This document shows, piece by piece, positions 32,324-38,830 of a stretch of DNA of 38,830 nucleotides (positions are counted from its first letter, which is position 1; each line of letters begins with the position of its first letter). The notes below the pieces were generated by a model. The model had not been told where the DNA came from. It saw only the letters and a list, made by a program, of their open reading frames with translations, and made no database searches. Made by a program: the position numbers and the translations under genes. The DNA comes from Trichococcus flocculiformis (GTDB taxonomy: Bacteria; Bacillota; Bacilli; Lactobacillales; Aerococcaceae): NCBI RefSeq assembly GCF_900113645.1, contig NZ_FOQC01000021.1, positions 1 to 38,830 of the forward strand, given 5' to 3'.

Positions 32324-33421
32324 ATGATGCTGACAAAGAAAGTCCGCTTGATTGTGACCGACGAAACGTCCAAACTCTACCAAGCGGCTGGTGTTGCTCG
32401 CTGGGCGTACAACTACACGATCCGGATGCAGGAAATGAACCATCGCTTCGGTGGGACGTTCATCAGCGACAATGAGCTACGCAGGCACATCACCAAGATG
32501 AAGAAGCGCAAAAAATACGCCTGGCTGAACGACGTTTCCAACAATGTCGTCAAACAGGCGGTCAAGGATGCCTGCAAAGCCTATAAAGCCTTCTTCAACG
32601 GGCAAGCCCAGCATCCTCGTTTCAAGACCAAGCGCCGCTCCACACCGAGTTTCTACAATGACTGCGGCAAGCTGAAAGTGAAAGGCAACCGCGTCCTGTT
32701 GGAGAAAATCGGCTGGGTGAAAACCAACGAACCGTTGCCCGTGGACTGCAAATACTACAATCCGCGCATCAAGTTCGACGGAAAATATTGGTATTTGACC
32801 GTCGGCATTGAGGTGGAAACGGAAAAGTCCGTATTGGACGGTCGGATTGTCGGCGTGGATGTCGGCATCAGGGAGTTGGCTGTCACCTCCGATGGCGTTT
32901 TTTACGAAAACATCAACAAAACTGCCTCCGTGAGGAAAGTGGAGAAACGCCTCAAGAGATTGCAGCGGCGTGCAAGCAAAAAATACAAGAAAGGTACGCT
33001 TAAATCTAAACATCTCCTAAAACTAGAAGGTAAAATCCGAAAACACCACAGACGCCTAGTCAACATCCGAACCAATCATGTCCATCAAGCAACAGCGGAG
33101 ATCGTGAAATCCAAACCCTTCCGCATTGTGATGGAAACGCTGAACATTCGCGGCATGATGAAAGACAAGCATTTGGCTAAGGCGGTCGCAAATCAGAAGC
33201 TCTATTTTTTCAAACAATGCCTGCAATACAAATGCGAACTGCATGGCATTGAATTTGTGGAAGCAGACCAGTGGTTTCCGAGCTCCAAGTTGTGCAACAA
33301 CTGCGGATCGCTCAAAAAGGACCTGAAACGCAGTGACAAGGTCTACCACTGCGCCTGTGGCCACCATTGCGATAGGGATCTGAACGCAAGCTACAATCTG
33401 AGGGATTACCAAGCAGTCTAA
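32324..33421 (+). CDS. tnpB: TnpB RNA-guided nuclease of an IS200/IS605-type element
   Basis: This is a 365-residue TnpB (OrfB) protein, the ancestor type of Cas12 nucleases, which cuts DNA guided by an omega-RNA from the element's right end. The RuvC residues are intact: Asp179 (GVDVGIREL), Glu271 (VMETLNIRG) and Asp352 (CDRDLNAS). The zinc finger is complete (CNNCG and CACG). The WED/REC part opens with LTKKVRLIVT. GGGGGG lies seven bases before ATG 32324; the longer frame from 32255 is unlikely. No tnpA is present, so the element needs help in trans to move. It splits the alpha-glucan gene cluster. Confidence 0.93.
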   Translation: MMLTKKVRLIVTDETSKLYQAAGVARWAYNYTIRMQEMNHRFGGTFISDNELRRHITKMKKRKKYAWLNDVSNNVVKQAVKDACKAYKAFFNGQAQHPRFKTKRRSTPSFYNDCGKLKVKGNRVLLEKIGWVKTNEPLPVDCKYYNPRIKFDGKYWYLTVGIEVETEKSVLDGRIVGVDVGIRELAVTSDGVFYENINKTASVRKVEKRLKRLQRRASKKYKKGTLKSKHLLKLEGKIRKHHRRLVNIRTNHVHQATAEIVKSKPFRIVMETLNIRGMMKDKHLAKAVANQKLYFFKQCLQYKCELHGIEFVEADQWFPSSKLCNNCGSLKKDLKRSDKVYHCACGHHCDRDLNASYNLRDYQAV

Positions 33422-33540
33422 CGGTAACTCGGATATGTACGATTCGTTGCATCGGAATTTACGCCCTTGGAGTGCTGCATCAAACGAAAGTAGTCCGTCA
33501 GGACCAAATCGAGCACGAAGAACAGGGAAGCAAACATAAA
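33422..33540 (+). ncRNA. Candidate omega-RNA/right-end region of the TnpB element
   Basis: Immediately after the tnpB stop the sequence is non-coding and can fold: TTCGTT near 33443 pairs with AACGAA near 33484, and TCCGTCAGGA near 33496 makes a small hairpin. In this family the guide RNA scaffold overlaps the 3' end of tnpB and runs to the right end, with the guide taken from flanking DNA. The exact right end, and so the guide, cannot be fixed here. Confidence 0.5.
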
Positions 33541-33575
33541 CTAGATTTAGTTAGATTTATGGCAACGGGATCCTT

Positions 33576-34886
33576 ATGGCGAAAGACACATTCTTGAATT
33601 TGCGGAATCAAATCATTTATTGCATTTATGTGCGTAACCACACTCCGGAAGGGACTTTTAAAGCCATCATCCCGGATCTGCAACGCATCAAGGGGCTGGG
33701 TGCCGACATCATCTGGTTCATGCCAATCCATCCCATCGGCGAAACAAAGCGCAAAGGCGTGGAAGGCAGTCCTTATGCCATCAAAGATTACCGCGCTGTC
33801 AATCCTGCCTACGGAACGATGGACGACTTCAAAGCATTGGCCGCCGCTATCCACGATTTGGGCATGAAAGTGATGATCGATGTCGTGTATAATCACACTT
33901 CGCCGGATTCACAGCTTGTCGAACAGCATCCGGAGTGGTTTTACCGCAGACCGAACGGCGAAATGGGCAACAAAGTCGGTGAGTGGTACGACATCGTCGA
34001 CTTGGACTACAGCCATCCGGAATTGTGGGATTATCAAATCGAAACACTGAAGCAATGGGCAACAATCGTGGATGGCTTCCGCTGCGATGTGGCGAGTCTC
34101 GTGCCCGTGGAATTTTGGGTGCGCGCCAGAAAAGAAGTGGCGGAAGTCAAAGCAGGCGTCGTCTGGTTGGCCGAGTCGGTCCATCCGAGTTTCCTGAGGA
34201 TGAACCGGGATCGCGGCAATATCGGCTATTCCGACAGCGAATTGTATGAAGCGTTCGACATCACCTATGACTATGATGTGCACGATTTCCAGCAGGCTTA
34301 CTTCTGGGGGGAAATCAGCCTCAAAAATTATCTTGATGTCCTTCTGTTCCAGGACGGCATCTATCCCGTGAATTACGTCAAATTGCGTTTCTTGGAGAAC
34401 CATGATCATCCACGCATCCGCTCGAAGATCGATGACATCGGCAGGCTGCGGAATTGGACTGCTTTTGCCTATTTCCAGAAAGGGACGCTGCTGCTCTTCG
34501 GCGGACAGGAGACCGCGACGGCGCACCTGCCGGATCTGTTCGAAAAGGATCCGATTGCGTGGACCGGTGAGGAGGATCTGACGCCTTTGCTGCAGCGGCT
34601 GCAACGTTTCAAGCGGGAAGCCGCTGTTAGGGAGGGCAGTTATGACCTGAAAGCTGCTTCCAAATCGGAGACGGTCATCGGCCAATACCGGTTTGGGAAT
34701 GAAAGGCTGACGGGCATTTTCTGCCTGGATGGGAAAGCTGCCAAGGTTGCTGTCGATTTGCCGGATGGTGTTTATCGGAATCAGCTGGATGATCAGGAGT
34801 ACCAAATCAGTGAAGGGTTGCTGGAAACCCGAAGCGTGCCAATCCTGTTCAAGAGTTACGGCGAGGCGCTGTTGACCGAGGTTTGA
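33576..34886 (+). CDS. GH13 alpha-amylase family enzyme, short cytoplasmic type
   Basis: This is a 436-residue intracellular GH13 enzyme without a signal peptide. Barrel motifs: [24 protein letters not shown], nucleophile Asp171 (DGFRCDVAS), acid/base Glu200 (WLAESVHP) and Asp277 (LENHDHPR). It is shorter than typical alpha-glucosidases, with a small C-terminal beta domain. It probably trims maltodextrins next to maltose phosphorylase. The upstream sequence shows only a weak ribosome binding site (GGGATCC); the TnpB element lies directly upstream and may have separated the gene from its original leader. Specificity is not assignable. Confidence 0.85.
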   Translation: MAKDTFLNLRNQIIYCIYVRNHTPEGTFKAIIPDLQRIKGLGADIIWFMPIHPIGETKRKGVEGSPYAIKDYRAVNPAYGTMDDFKALAAAIHDLGMKVMIDVVYNHTSPDSQLVEQHPEWFYRRPNGEMGNKVGEWYDIVDLDYSHPELWDYQIETLKQWATIVDGFRCDVASLVPVEFWVRARKEVAEVKAGVVWLAESVHPSFLRMNRDRGNIGYSDSELYEAFDITYDYDVHDFQQAYFWGEISLKNYLDVLLFQDGIYPVNYVKLRFLENHDHPRIRSKIDDIGRLRNWTAFAYFQKGTLLLFGGQETATAHLPDLFEKDPIAWTGEEDLTPLLQRLQRFKREAAVREGSYDLKAASKSETVIGQYRFGNERLTGIFCLDGKAAKVAVDLPDGVYRNQLDDQEYQISEGLLETRSVPILFKSYGEALLTEV

Positions 34887-34917
34887 AAGTACATGGGAAA
34901 TATTGTAGACTAATGCG

Positions 34918-34931
34918 TGATTGCGCTTGCA
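34918..34931 (+). promoter_or_regulatory. cre-like site between the amylase and maltose phosphorylase genes
   Basis: TGATTGCGCTTGCA matches 12 of 14 cre positions and has the strong CGCTTGCA half-site. It lies about 100 bases before malP in a 146-base gap, which suggests that malP has its own CcpA-affected promoter or internal control. Confidence 0.4.
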
Positions 34932-35032
34932 TTGAGGCGGTCAAAATTGGGATAATAGAGTCATCAAAACAATCATTCTTATGTGGGCTCCGAAAAGGAC
35001 CGGCATCTGATTCCGGAAAGAAGGACTGTTAT

Positions 35033-37312
35033 ATGAAAAGACTGTTTGATATCGATCCTTGGAAAATAAAGACGAATGTATTGGACAAAGAAGAGAAGCG
35101 GCTGCAGGAAAGCTTGACTTCGATCGGCAACGGCTACATGGGGATGCGCGGCAATTTTGAGGAGGGTTACTCAGGCGATACCCATGAAGGGACCTACTTG
35201 GCGGGTGTCTGGTATCCCGACAAGACACGTGTGGGCTGGTGGAAGAACGGCTACCCGGAATATTTCGGGAAAGTCATCAACGCCATGAACTTCATTGCTG
35301 TGGGTATCCTCGTTGATGGGGAACCGCTTGATTTAGCGAAGCAGCCTGTCGCGGATTTTCATATGGAATTGGACATGCGCCGAGGCGTATTGAACCGCAG
35401 CTTCATTTGGAAAAGCGAGAGCGATGCTGCGGAAATCAAGTTCACTTTTGAACGCTTCGTCAGCATCTCGCAGAAGGAGCTTTGTCTCGTGCGGGTAACG
35501 GCAGAAGTGCTGAAAGGCTCGGCCGACCTGGAATTCCATCCGCGTCTGGATGGCAACGTGACGAATGAGGATGCGAATTACGAGGAAATGTTCTGGGAGG
35601 AAGCTGGTCGCACGCTGGATGCGCCTGTCAGTCTGAGCACCAAAACGATTCCGAATCCGTTCGGGATCGATCAGTTCACGGTCACTGCAGCAATGAGCAA
35701 CCGCATTTCCGGACTGGGGCAAACGGGCTGCAACGAAAGCGGCCTTTTAGTAGAAGAAACTTTTTCTGGACTCGTTTCCGCGGGCGAAAAGGTCGTTTTG
35801 GACAAGCGTGTCGCTATCGTCACCAGCCGGGACATTCCGGATGCCGAGCAGGCGTTCATCGCCAAAAAGATGGCAACTGAAGCTGCTGGGGAAGGCTACG
35901 ACAGGCTTCTCGCCGCGCATGAACGTGCTTGGAAAGCGAGATGGGCGAAAGCGGACGTGAAAATAATGGGCAACGACGAAGCACAGCAAGGGATCCGCTT
36001 CAATCTTTTCCAACTTTTTTCTACTTATTACGGAGAAGACGAACGTTTGAACATCGGTCCGAAAGGCTTCACCGGCGAGAAATACGGCGGCGCCACCTAT
36101 TGGGATACGGAGGCATACATGGTGCCGATGTACCTTTCCGTAGCCGATCCGAAAGTCACCCGCCAATTGTTGCGCTACCGTCATCAGCAGTTGCCGGGTG
36201 CTTTCCACAACGCACGCCAGCAGGGGCTCAAAGGCGCTTTGTATCCGATGGTGACCTTCAACGGAATCGAATGCCACAACGAATGGGAAATCACTTTTGA
36301 GGAAATCCACCGCAACGGGGCGATCGCGCATGCCATCTACAACTACACGAACTACACGGGGGATGAAAGCTACTTAGTGGAAACGGGAATCGATGTCCTT
36401 GTCGGCATTTCCCGTTTCTGGGCGGATCGGGTCCATTTTTCCAAACGCAACCAAAAATATATGATCCATGGCGTGACTGGCCCGAACGAGTACGAAAACA
36501 ACGTCAACAACAATTACCATACCAACAATATGGCGACGTGGACACTCCAGTACACTTTGGACGCGCTAAAAAAAGTGTCCCCCGAGAAATGGGCAGAGCA
36601 GGGCCTGGCGGAAGCGGAAACGGACCACTGGAAAGATATTGTTGCCCGGATGTATTATCCGTATGATGAGGAACTGGGGGTTTTTGTCCAGCATGACACG
36701 TTCCTTGATAAAGACCTTCGTCCTGCCGATACGTTGGATCCGAGCGAAAGGCCTTTGAATCAGCATTGGTCATGGGATAAAATCCTGCGATCCCCGTTCA
36801 TCAAACAGTCCGATGTGCTGCAGAGCATCTATTTCCTGAATGATCGGTACAGTATGGAAGAAAAGAGACGCAACTTTGATTTCTATGAAGCGATGACTGT
36901 TCACGAATCTTCCTTGTCCCCATCCGTGCACGCTGTCCTGGCTGCGGAACTTGGGAAGGAAGAAAAAGCTGTTGAATTATATGCGCGCACCGCTAGGCTC
37001 GATCTGGACAACTACAACAATGATACGGATGACGGGCTCCACGTCACTTCGATGAGCGGTGCCTGGTTGGCTATCGTTCAAGGCTTTGCCGGAATGCGCG
37101 TGAAAGAGGGCGCCCTGCATTTCAAACCATTCGTTCCTAAAAATTGGCAAGGCTATGATTTCAAAATCAATTTCCGCGGCAGCCTGCTTGATGTGCAAGT
37201 GATCGGTGGAGAAGTGACCCTCACTATAGAAGAAGGACCAGAGTTAGCTGTGTATTTAAATGATGAATTGGTACAAGTGAATGAAGCTGTCGTCGTCAAG
37301 ACGAAGCACTGA
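35033..37312 (+). CDS. malP: Maltose phosphorylase (GH65)
   Basis: This enzyme splits maltose with phosphate into beta-glucose-1-phosphate and glucose, saving ATP. It has 759 residues, the usual size. The N-terminal beta-sandwich domain (about 1-270; [17 protein letters not shown]) leads to the (alpha/alpha)6 barrel with [13 protein letters not shown] and the general acid Glu486 in [14 protein letters not shown]. The phosphate loop is [11 protein letters not shown], followed by [23 protein letters not shown] 35033 follows AGAAGGA; the longer frame from 34883 lacks support. It would act on maltose made by the pullulanase and GH13 enzymes. No beta-phosphoglucomutase with a complete motif is adjacent; the nearest relative is the HAD gene at 4948. 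Confidence 0.93.
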   Translation: MKRLFDIDPWKIKTNVLDKEEKRLQESLTSIGNGYMGMRGNFEEGYSGDTHEGTYLAGVWYPDKTRVGWWKNGYPEYFGKVINAMNFIAVGILVDGEPLDLAKQPVADFHMELDMRRGVLNRSFIWKSESDAAEIKFTFERFVSISQKELCLVRVTAEVLKGSADLEFHPRLDGNVTNEDANYEEMFWEEAGRTLDAPVSLSTKTIPNPFGIDQFTVTAAMSNRISGLGQTGCNESGLLVEETFSGLVSAGEKVVLDKRVAIVTSRDIPDAEQAFIAKKMATEAAGEGYDRLLAAHERAWKARWAKADVKIMGNDEAQQGIRFNLFQLFSTYYGEDERLNIGPKGFTGEKYGGATYWDTEAYMVPMYLSVADPKVTRQLLRYRHQQLPGAFHNARQQGLKGALYPMVTFNGIECHNEWEITFEEIHRNGAIAHAIYNYTNYTGDESYLVETGIDVLVGISRFWADRVHFSKRNQKYMIHGVTGPNEYENNVNNNYHTNNMATWTLQYTLDALKKVSPEKWAEQGLAEAETDHWKDIVARMYYPYDEELGVFVQHDTFLDKDLRPADTLDPSERPLNQHWSWDKILRSPFIKQSDVLQSIYFLNDRYSMEEKRRNFDFYEAMTVHESSLSPSVHAVLAAELGKEEKAVELYARTARLDLDNYNNDTDDGLHVTSMSGAWLAIVQGFAGMRVKEGALHFKPFVPKNWQGYDFKINFRGSLLDVQVIGGEVTLTIEEGPELAVYLNDELVQVNEAVVVKTKH

Positions 37313-37321
37313 TCGAATTGG

Positions 37322-37341
37322 GGGCTGCTGGAAGGCGGCCC
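37322..37341 (+). terminator. Possible weak terminator of malP
   Basis: GGGCTGC pairs with GCGGCCC (one G-T pair) ten bases after the malP stop, but the following TTAATTGCGTT is not a strong T-run. Confidence 0.35.
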
Positions 37342-37504
37342 TTAATTGCGTTCTATCATTGCTGAAGAGCCGTACTGTCATGGAAAGTGTATAGGCAGTT
37401 AAATAGAAGCTGAAGACACTAAAATTGTAGCCATAAAGTCAGCCGGAAACTTGGGGGAATAAATAAAAAAATTCAAATAATTAAAAAAAATAGTCAACAT
37501 TTAC

Positions 37505-37533
37505 TTGCAAAGCAAGCGCTTTCATGTTATTAT
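37505..37533 (+). promoter_or_regulatory. Orphan promoter with an embedded strong cre
   Basis: TTGCAA (37505-37510) and TATTAT (37528-37533) have 17-bp spacing. The spacer contains AGCAAGCGCTTTCA (37511-37524), whose complement TGAAAGCGCTTGCT matches cre at all but the last base. A ribosome binding site and ATG follow at 37581, but the gene is broken. Confidence 0.65.
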
Positions 37534-37580
37534 TAGAGTGTAAAGAAGGAAGGGTATATAACTCGAAAGGGTTGTATAAA

Positions 37581-37740
37581 ATGAATTCTTTACATAGAAC
37601 CAATTGAAGTTCTTGCATCTTATGGTTTTAATTTCATTCATGATCGAGTAGAGACTTTAAGTATAGACCCGAAAAATCTAGAAAAGATTCAACATGACAG
37701 ATTGAATGAAAAAAGTAACGTAGCAGCAGAAAAGATTTAG
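37581..37740 (+). pseudogene. Frameshifted gene remnant behind the orphan promoter
   Basis: ATG 37581 gives MNSLHRTN and stops. In another frame the same stretch continues as EPIEVLASYGFNFIHDRVET and onward to a TAG at 37738. This reads like genuine protein, about 55 residues in total, but I cannot assign a family. A catabolite-controlled sugar gene lost by deletion is the simplest reading. Confidence 0.45.
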
Positions 37741-38091
37741 ATTAGCTTGAAAAACTATGAAAAATTGATTTAACCTGTGAAGTTAAAACCGTAATAGAAT
37801 GGATAAAGGTTCAGAAATGAGAAACATTTTAGGCGAGTAAACTTAAAATGTTATCTCGAAGAAGATTCGTATTTAAATGTGAGTGGCGAGATGCCCCGTT
37901 TAAATGTTTTATGAATCTTCAGTACTACAACTTCATATTGTGGCCATGTTCCTCATTCAGTGGAAAAAGTAGTCCGGAAGTTTGTAAGACTCACATGAAC
38001 GAAGATCATGTCAACGAACAGTAACTTTAAATACCAACCGCAACATTGTTGGTAGATAAATTAACAGGAACTAGTGCTACAAGCATGAAGT
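37741..38091. other. Gene-free stretch with protein-like debris
   Basis: No intact gene is seen. Short frames such as the one ending LLVDKLTGTSATSMK before a TGA at 38091 look like C-terminal debris. The region is AT-rich and separates the maltose cluster from the rRNA promoters. Confidence 0.35.
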
Positions 38092-38129
38092 GAGGCAACC
38101 TCGCTATTTGAGGTTGCCTCTTTGATTTT
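38092..38129 (+). terminator. Intrinsic terminator before the rRNA promoters
   Basis: AGGCAACCTC pairs exactly with GAGGTTGCCT around a seven-base loop, followed by a T-rich tail. It would insulate the rRNA operon from upstream transcription. Confidence 0.85.
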
Positions 38130-38220
38130 CTTGCGCTACCTGAGCGTATTCAGCCTTATATTCGAAAAAAATGTTTTTCGCTTCAAATAATGTATCCATA
38201 GTAATGTTGATGCACTGGCG

Positions 38221-38250
38221 TTGACAAGGCTTACAATTTTATGGTACAGT
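38221..38250 (+). promoter_or_regulatory. rRNA promoter P1
   Basis: Perfect TTGACA (38221-38226) and TACAGT (38245-38250), 18-bp spacing. Confidence 0.6.
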
Positions 38251-38290
38251 TTAGTTCCTCGGTAATCCGATGGATTTTTTTGAAATCTGT

Positions 38291-38319
38291 TTGACATGGA
38301 TTTGAAATGATGATAGTAT
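38291..38319 (+). promoter_or_regulatory. rRNA promoter P2
   Basis: Perfect TTGACA (38291-38296) and TAGTAT (38314-38319), 17-bp spacing. Confidence 0.65.
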
Positions 38320-38364
38320 TGTGAAGTTGTCTTTTGTAAGGCGACTGCAAGATAAGATTCATTG

Positions 38365-38393
38365 TTGACAGCAAGATAAAACGATGTTATCAT
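38365..38393 (+). promoter_or_regulatory. rRNA promoter P3
   Basis: Perfect TTGACA (38365-38370) and TATCAT (38388-38393), 17-bp spacing. Confidence 0.7.
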
Positions 38394-38447
38394 ATGAAAG
38401 TTGCTGATTCATCAGTCGAACAGCTTAAATTTAATTTTTAAAAGTTG

Positions 38448-38476
38448 TTGACAAGATGCAATGGCCATGATATTAT
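38448..38476 (+). promoter_or_regulatory. rRNA promoter P4
   Basis: Perfect TTGACA (38448-38453) and TATTAT (38471-38476), 17-bp spacing; the promoter closest to the 16S gene and with the best match. Confidence 0.8.
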
Positions 38477-38485
38477 GAATAAGCA

Positions 38486-38502
38486 ATCACGTAATACGTG
38501 AT
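38486..38502. promoter_or_regulatory. Perfect palindrome at the P4 start site
   Basis: ATCACGTA-A-TACGTGAT is a perfect eight-base inverted repeat beginning within a few bases of the expected P4 transcription start. It could be an operator or a hairpin at the very 5' end of the rRNA precursor. Confidence 0.5.
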
Positions 38503-38671
38503 ACGCGATTGACCTTTGAAAACTGAACAAAGAATGAACGAACCAAATGTGCAGGGAGCTTAGACTTCGGTCGAAGCAAACGAAGGCGATACATTGTATC
38601 GCAAACATAAAGTCAGCAAGAAATTAAGAGCTTTTCAGCTTTTCATGAGGGTTTCTGTACAAGAGCCCACA
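38503..38671 (+). other. Transcribed leader of the rRNA operon
   Basis: It contains the CTTTGAAAACTGAACAAAG sequence common in rRNA leaders and spacers of Bacillales and Lactobacillales, and a stretch that would pair with the region after 16S to form the RNase III processing stalk. No ORF is expected here. Confidence 0.65.
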
Positions 38672-38830
38672 TTACATGAGAGTTTGATCCTGGCTCAGGA
38701 CGAACGCTGGCGGCGTGCCTAATACATGCAAGTCGAACGGTCTTTTCTATGGAAGCTTGCTTCCACTGAGAAGATAGTGGCGAACGGGTGAGTAACACGT
38801 GGGTAACCTGCCCATAAGAGGGGGATAACA
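38672..38830 (+). rRNA. 16S ribosomal RNA, 5' part (truncated by window end)
   Basis: AGAGTTTGATCCTGGCTCAG at 38679 is the universal 5' sequence (E. coli position 8), placing the mature end near 38672. It continues with the conserved GACGAACGCTGGCGGCGTGC, the V1 loop and GTGGCGAACGGGTGAGTAAC before the window ends. The V1 loop and the CACGTGGGTAACCTGCCCAT stretch fit Carnobacteriaceae such as Trichococcus. Only about a tenth of the gene is visible. Confidence 0.97.

Noticed and set aside
38136-38393. 85-residue ORF on the minus strand before the rRNA operon
   Set aside because: It runs through three of the four rRNA promoters, has no ribosome binding site and no recognisable domain.

Overview
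The window looks like a chromosomal segment from a low-to-mid GC Gram-positive of the order Lactobacillales, most likely Carnobacteriaceae and probably close to Trichococcus. This rests on the first ~159 bases of a 16S rRNA gene at the right end, AGGAGG-type ribosome binding sites, the lactose PTS/phospho-beta-galactosidase system, cre-like sites and a ComK-type protein. The genus is inferred from memory of the 16S V1 region and was not searched.

Layout. 1-1150: the end of an IS630-type transposase, a YfhO-like gene stump and the promoter/leader of a lactose operon. 1159-4616: lacF-lacE-lacG (PTS IIA, IICB, 6-phospho-beta-galactosidase). 4948-6416 (minus): a HAD phosphatase and a DeoR-family repressor whose own promoter carries the same CGAACAAAAA motif as the lac promoter. 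6616-6741: debris of a second GH1 gene. 7038-12300: azoreductase, membrane acyltransferase, a GtrB/GtrA-type glycosyltransferase pair, an SDR dehydrogenase and a YdcF-like protein. 12663-14496: a two-gene RloA/RloB (AbiL-like) ATPase plus TOPRIM defence module. 15099-19523: a LysM amidase behind a terminator-like leader, then a sigma-factor/DUF1659/DUF2922 operon divergent from a ComK-like regulator and a YflT-type stress protein. 19670-23782: recX-mutY (MutY lacks its Fe-S cysteines), a DUF402 phosphatase and a degenerate SGNH-like surface protein. 24214-29323: type I pullulanase, Cof-type HAD phosphatase, aromatic acid exporter-like protein and PerR. 29428-37312: proC, then an alpha-glucan/maltose cluster (two GH13 enzymes and GH65 maltose phosphorylase) interrupted by a solo TnpB element. 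37313-38671: an orphan catabolite-type promoter with gene debris, then four tandem promoters leading into the 16S gene.

The most unusual signal is a dispersed intergenic element seen at six loci (4722, 6811, 10482, 12340, 14945 and 26262). Each copy has exactly three palindromic units of about 26-27 bp, CTCCGGCGA-(8 or 9 nt)-TCGCCGGAG, whose starts are 49-52 bp apart. Copies lie only at gene 3' ends, usually just outside an intrinsic terminator, never in a divergent promoter region. Unit sequences are degenerate but their order, lengths and phasing are conserved, so the structure seems to be under selection. I do not recognise it as a named repeat family. A second palindromic element, GATGGCTAGCTTCACGGG...GCTGAACGAACC, is present twice in a long and a short form.

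Functional themes: the window is dominated by sugar use (lactose PTS, pullulan/maltodextrin to maltose to glucose-1-phosphate), with cre-like sites pointing to CcpA control. Accessory themes are phage defence, possible natural competence, peroxide sensing and surface glycan modification.
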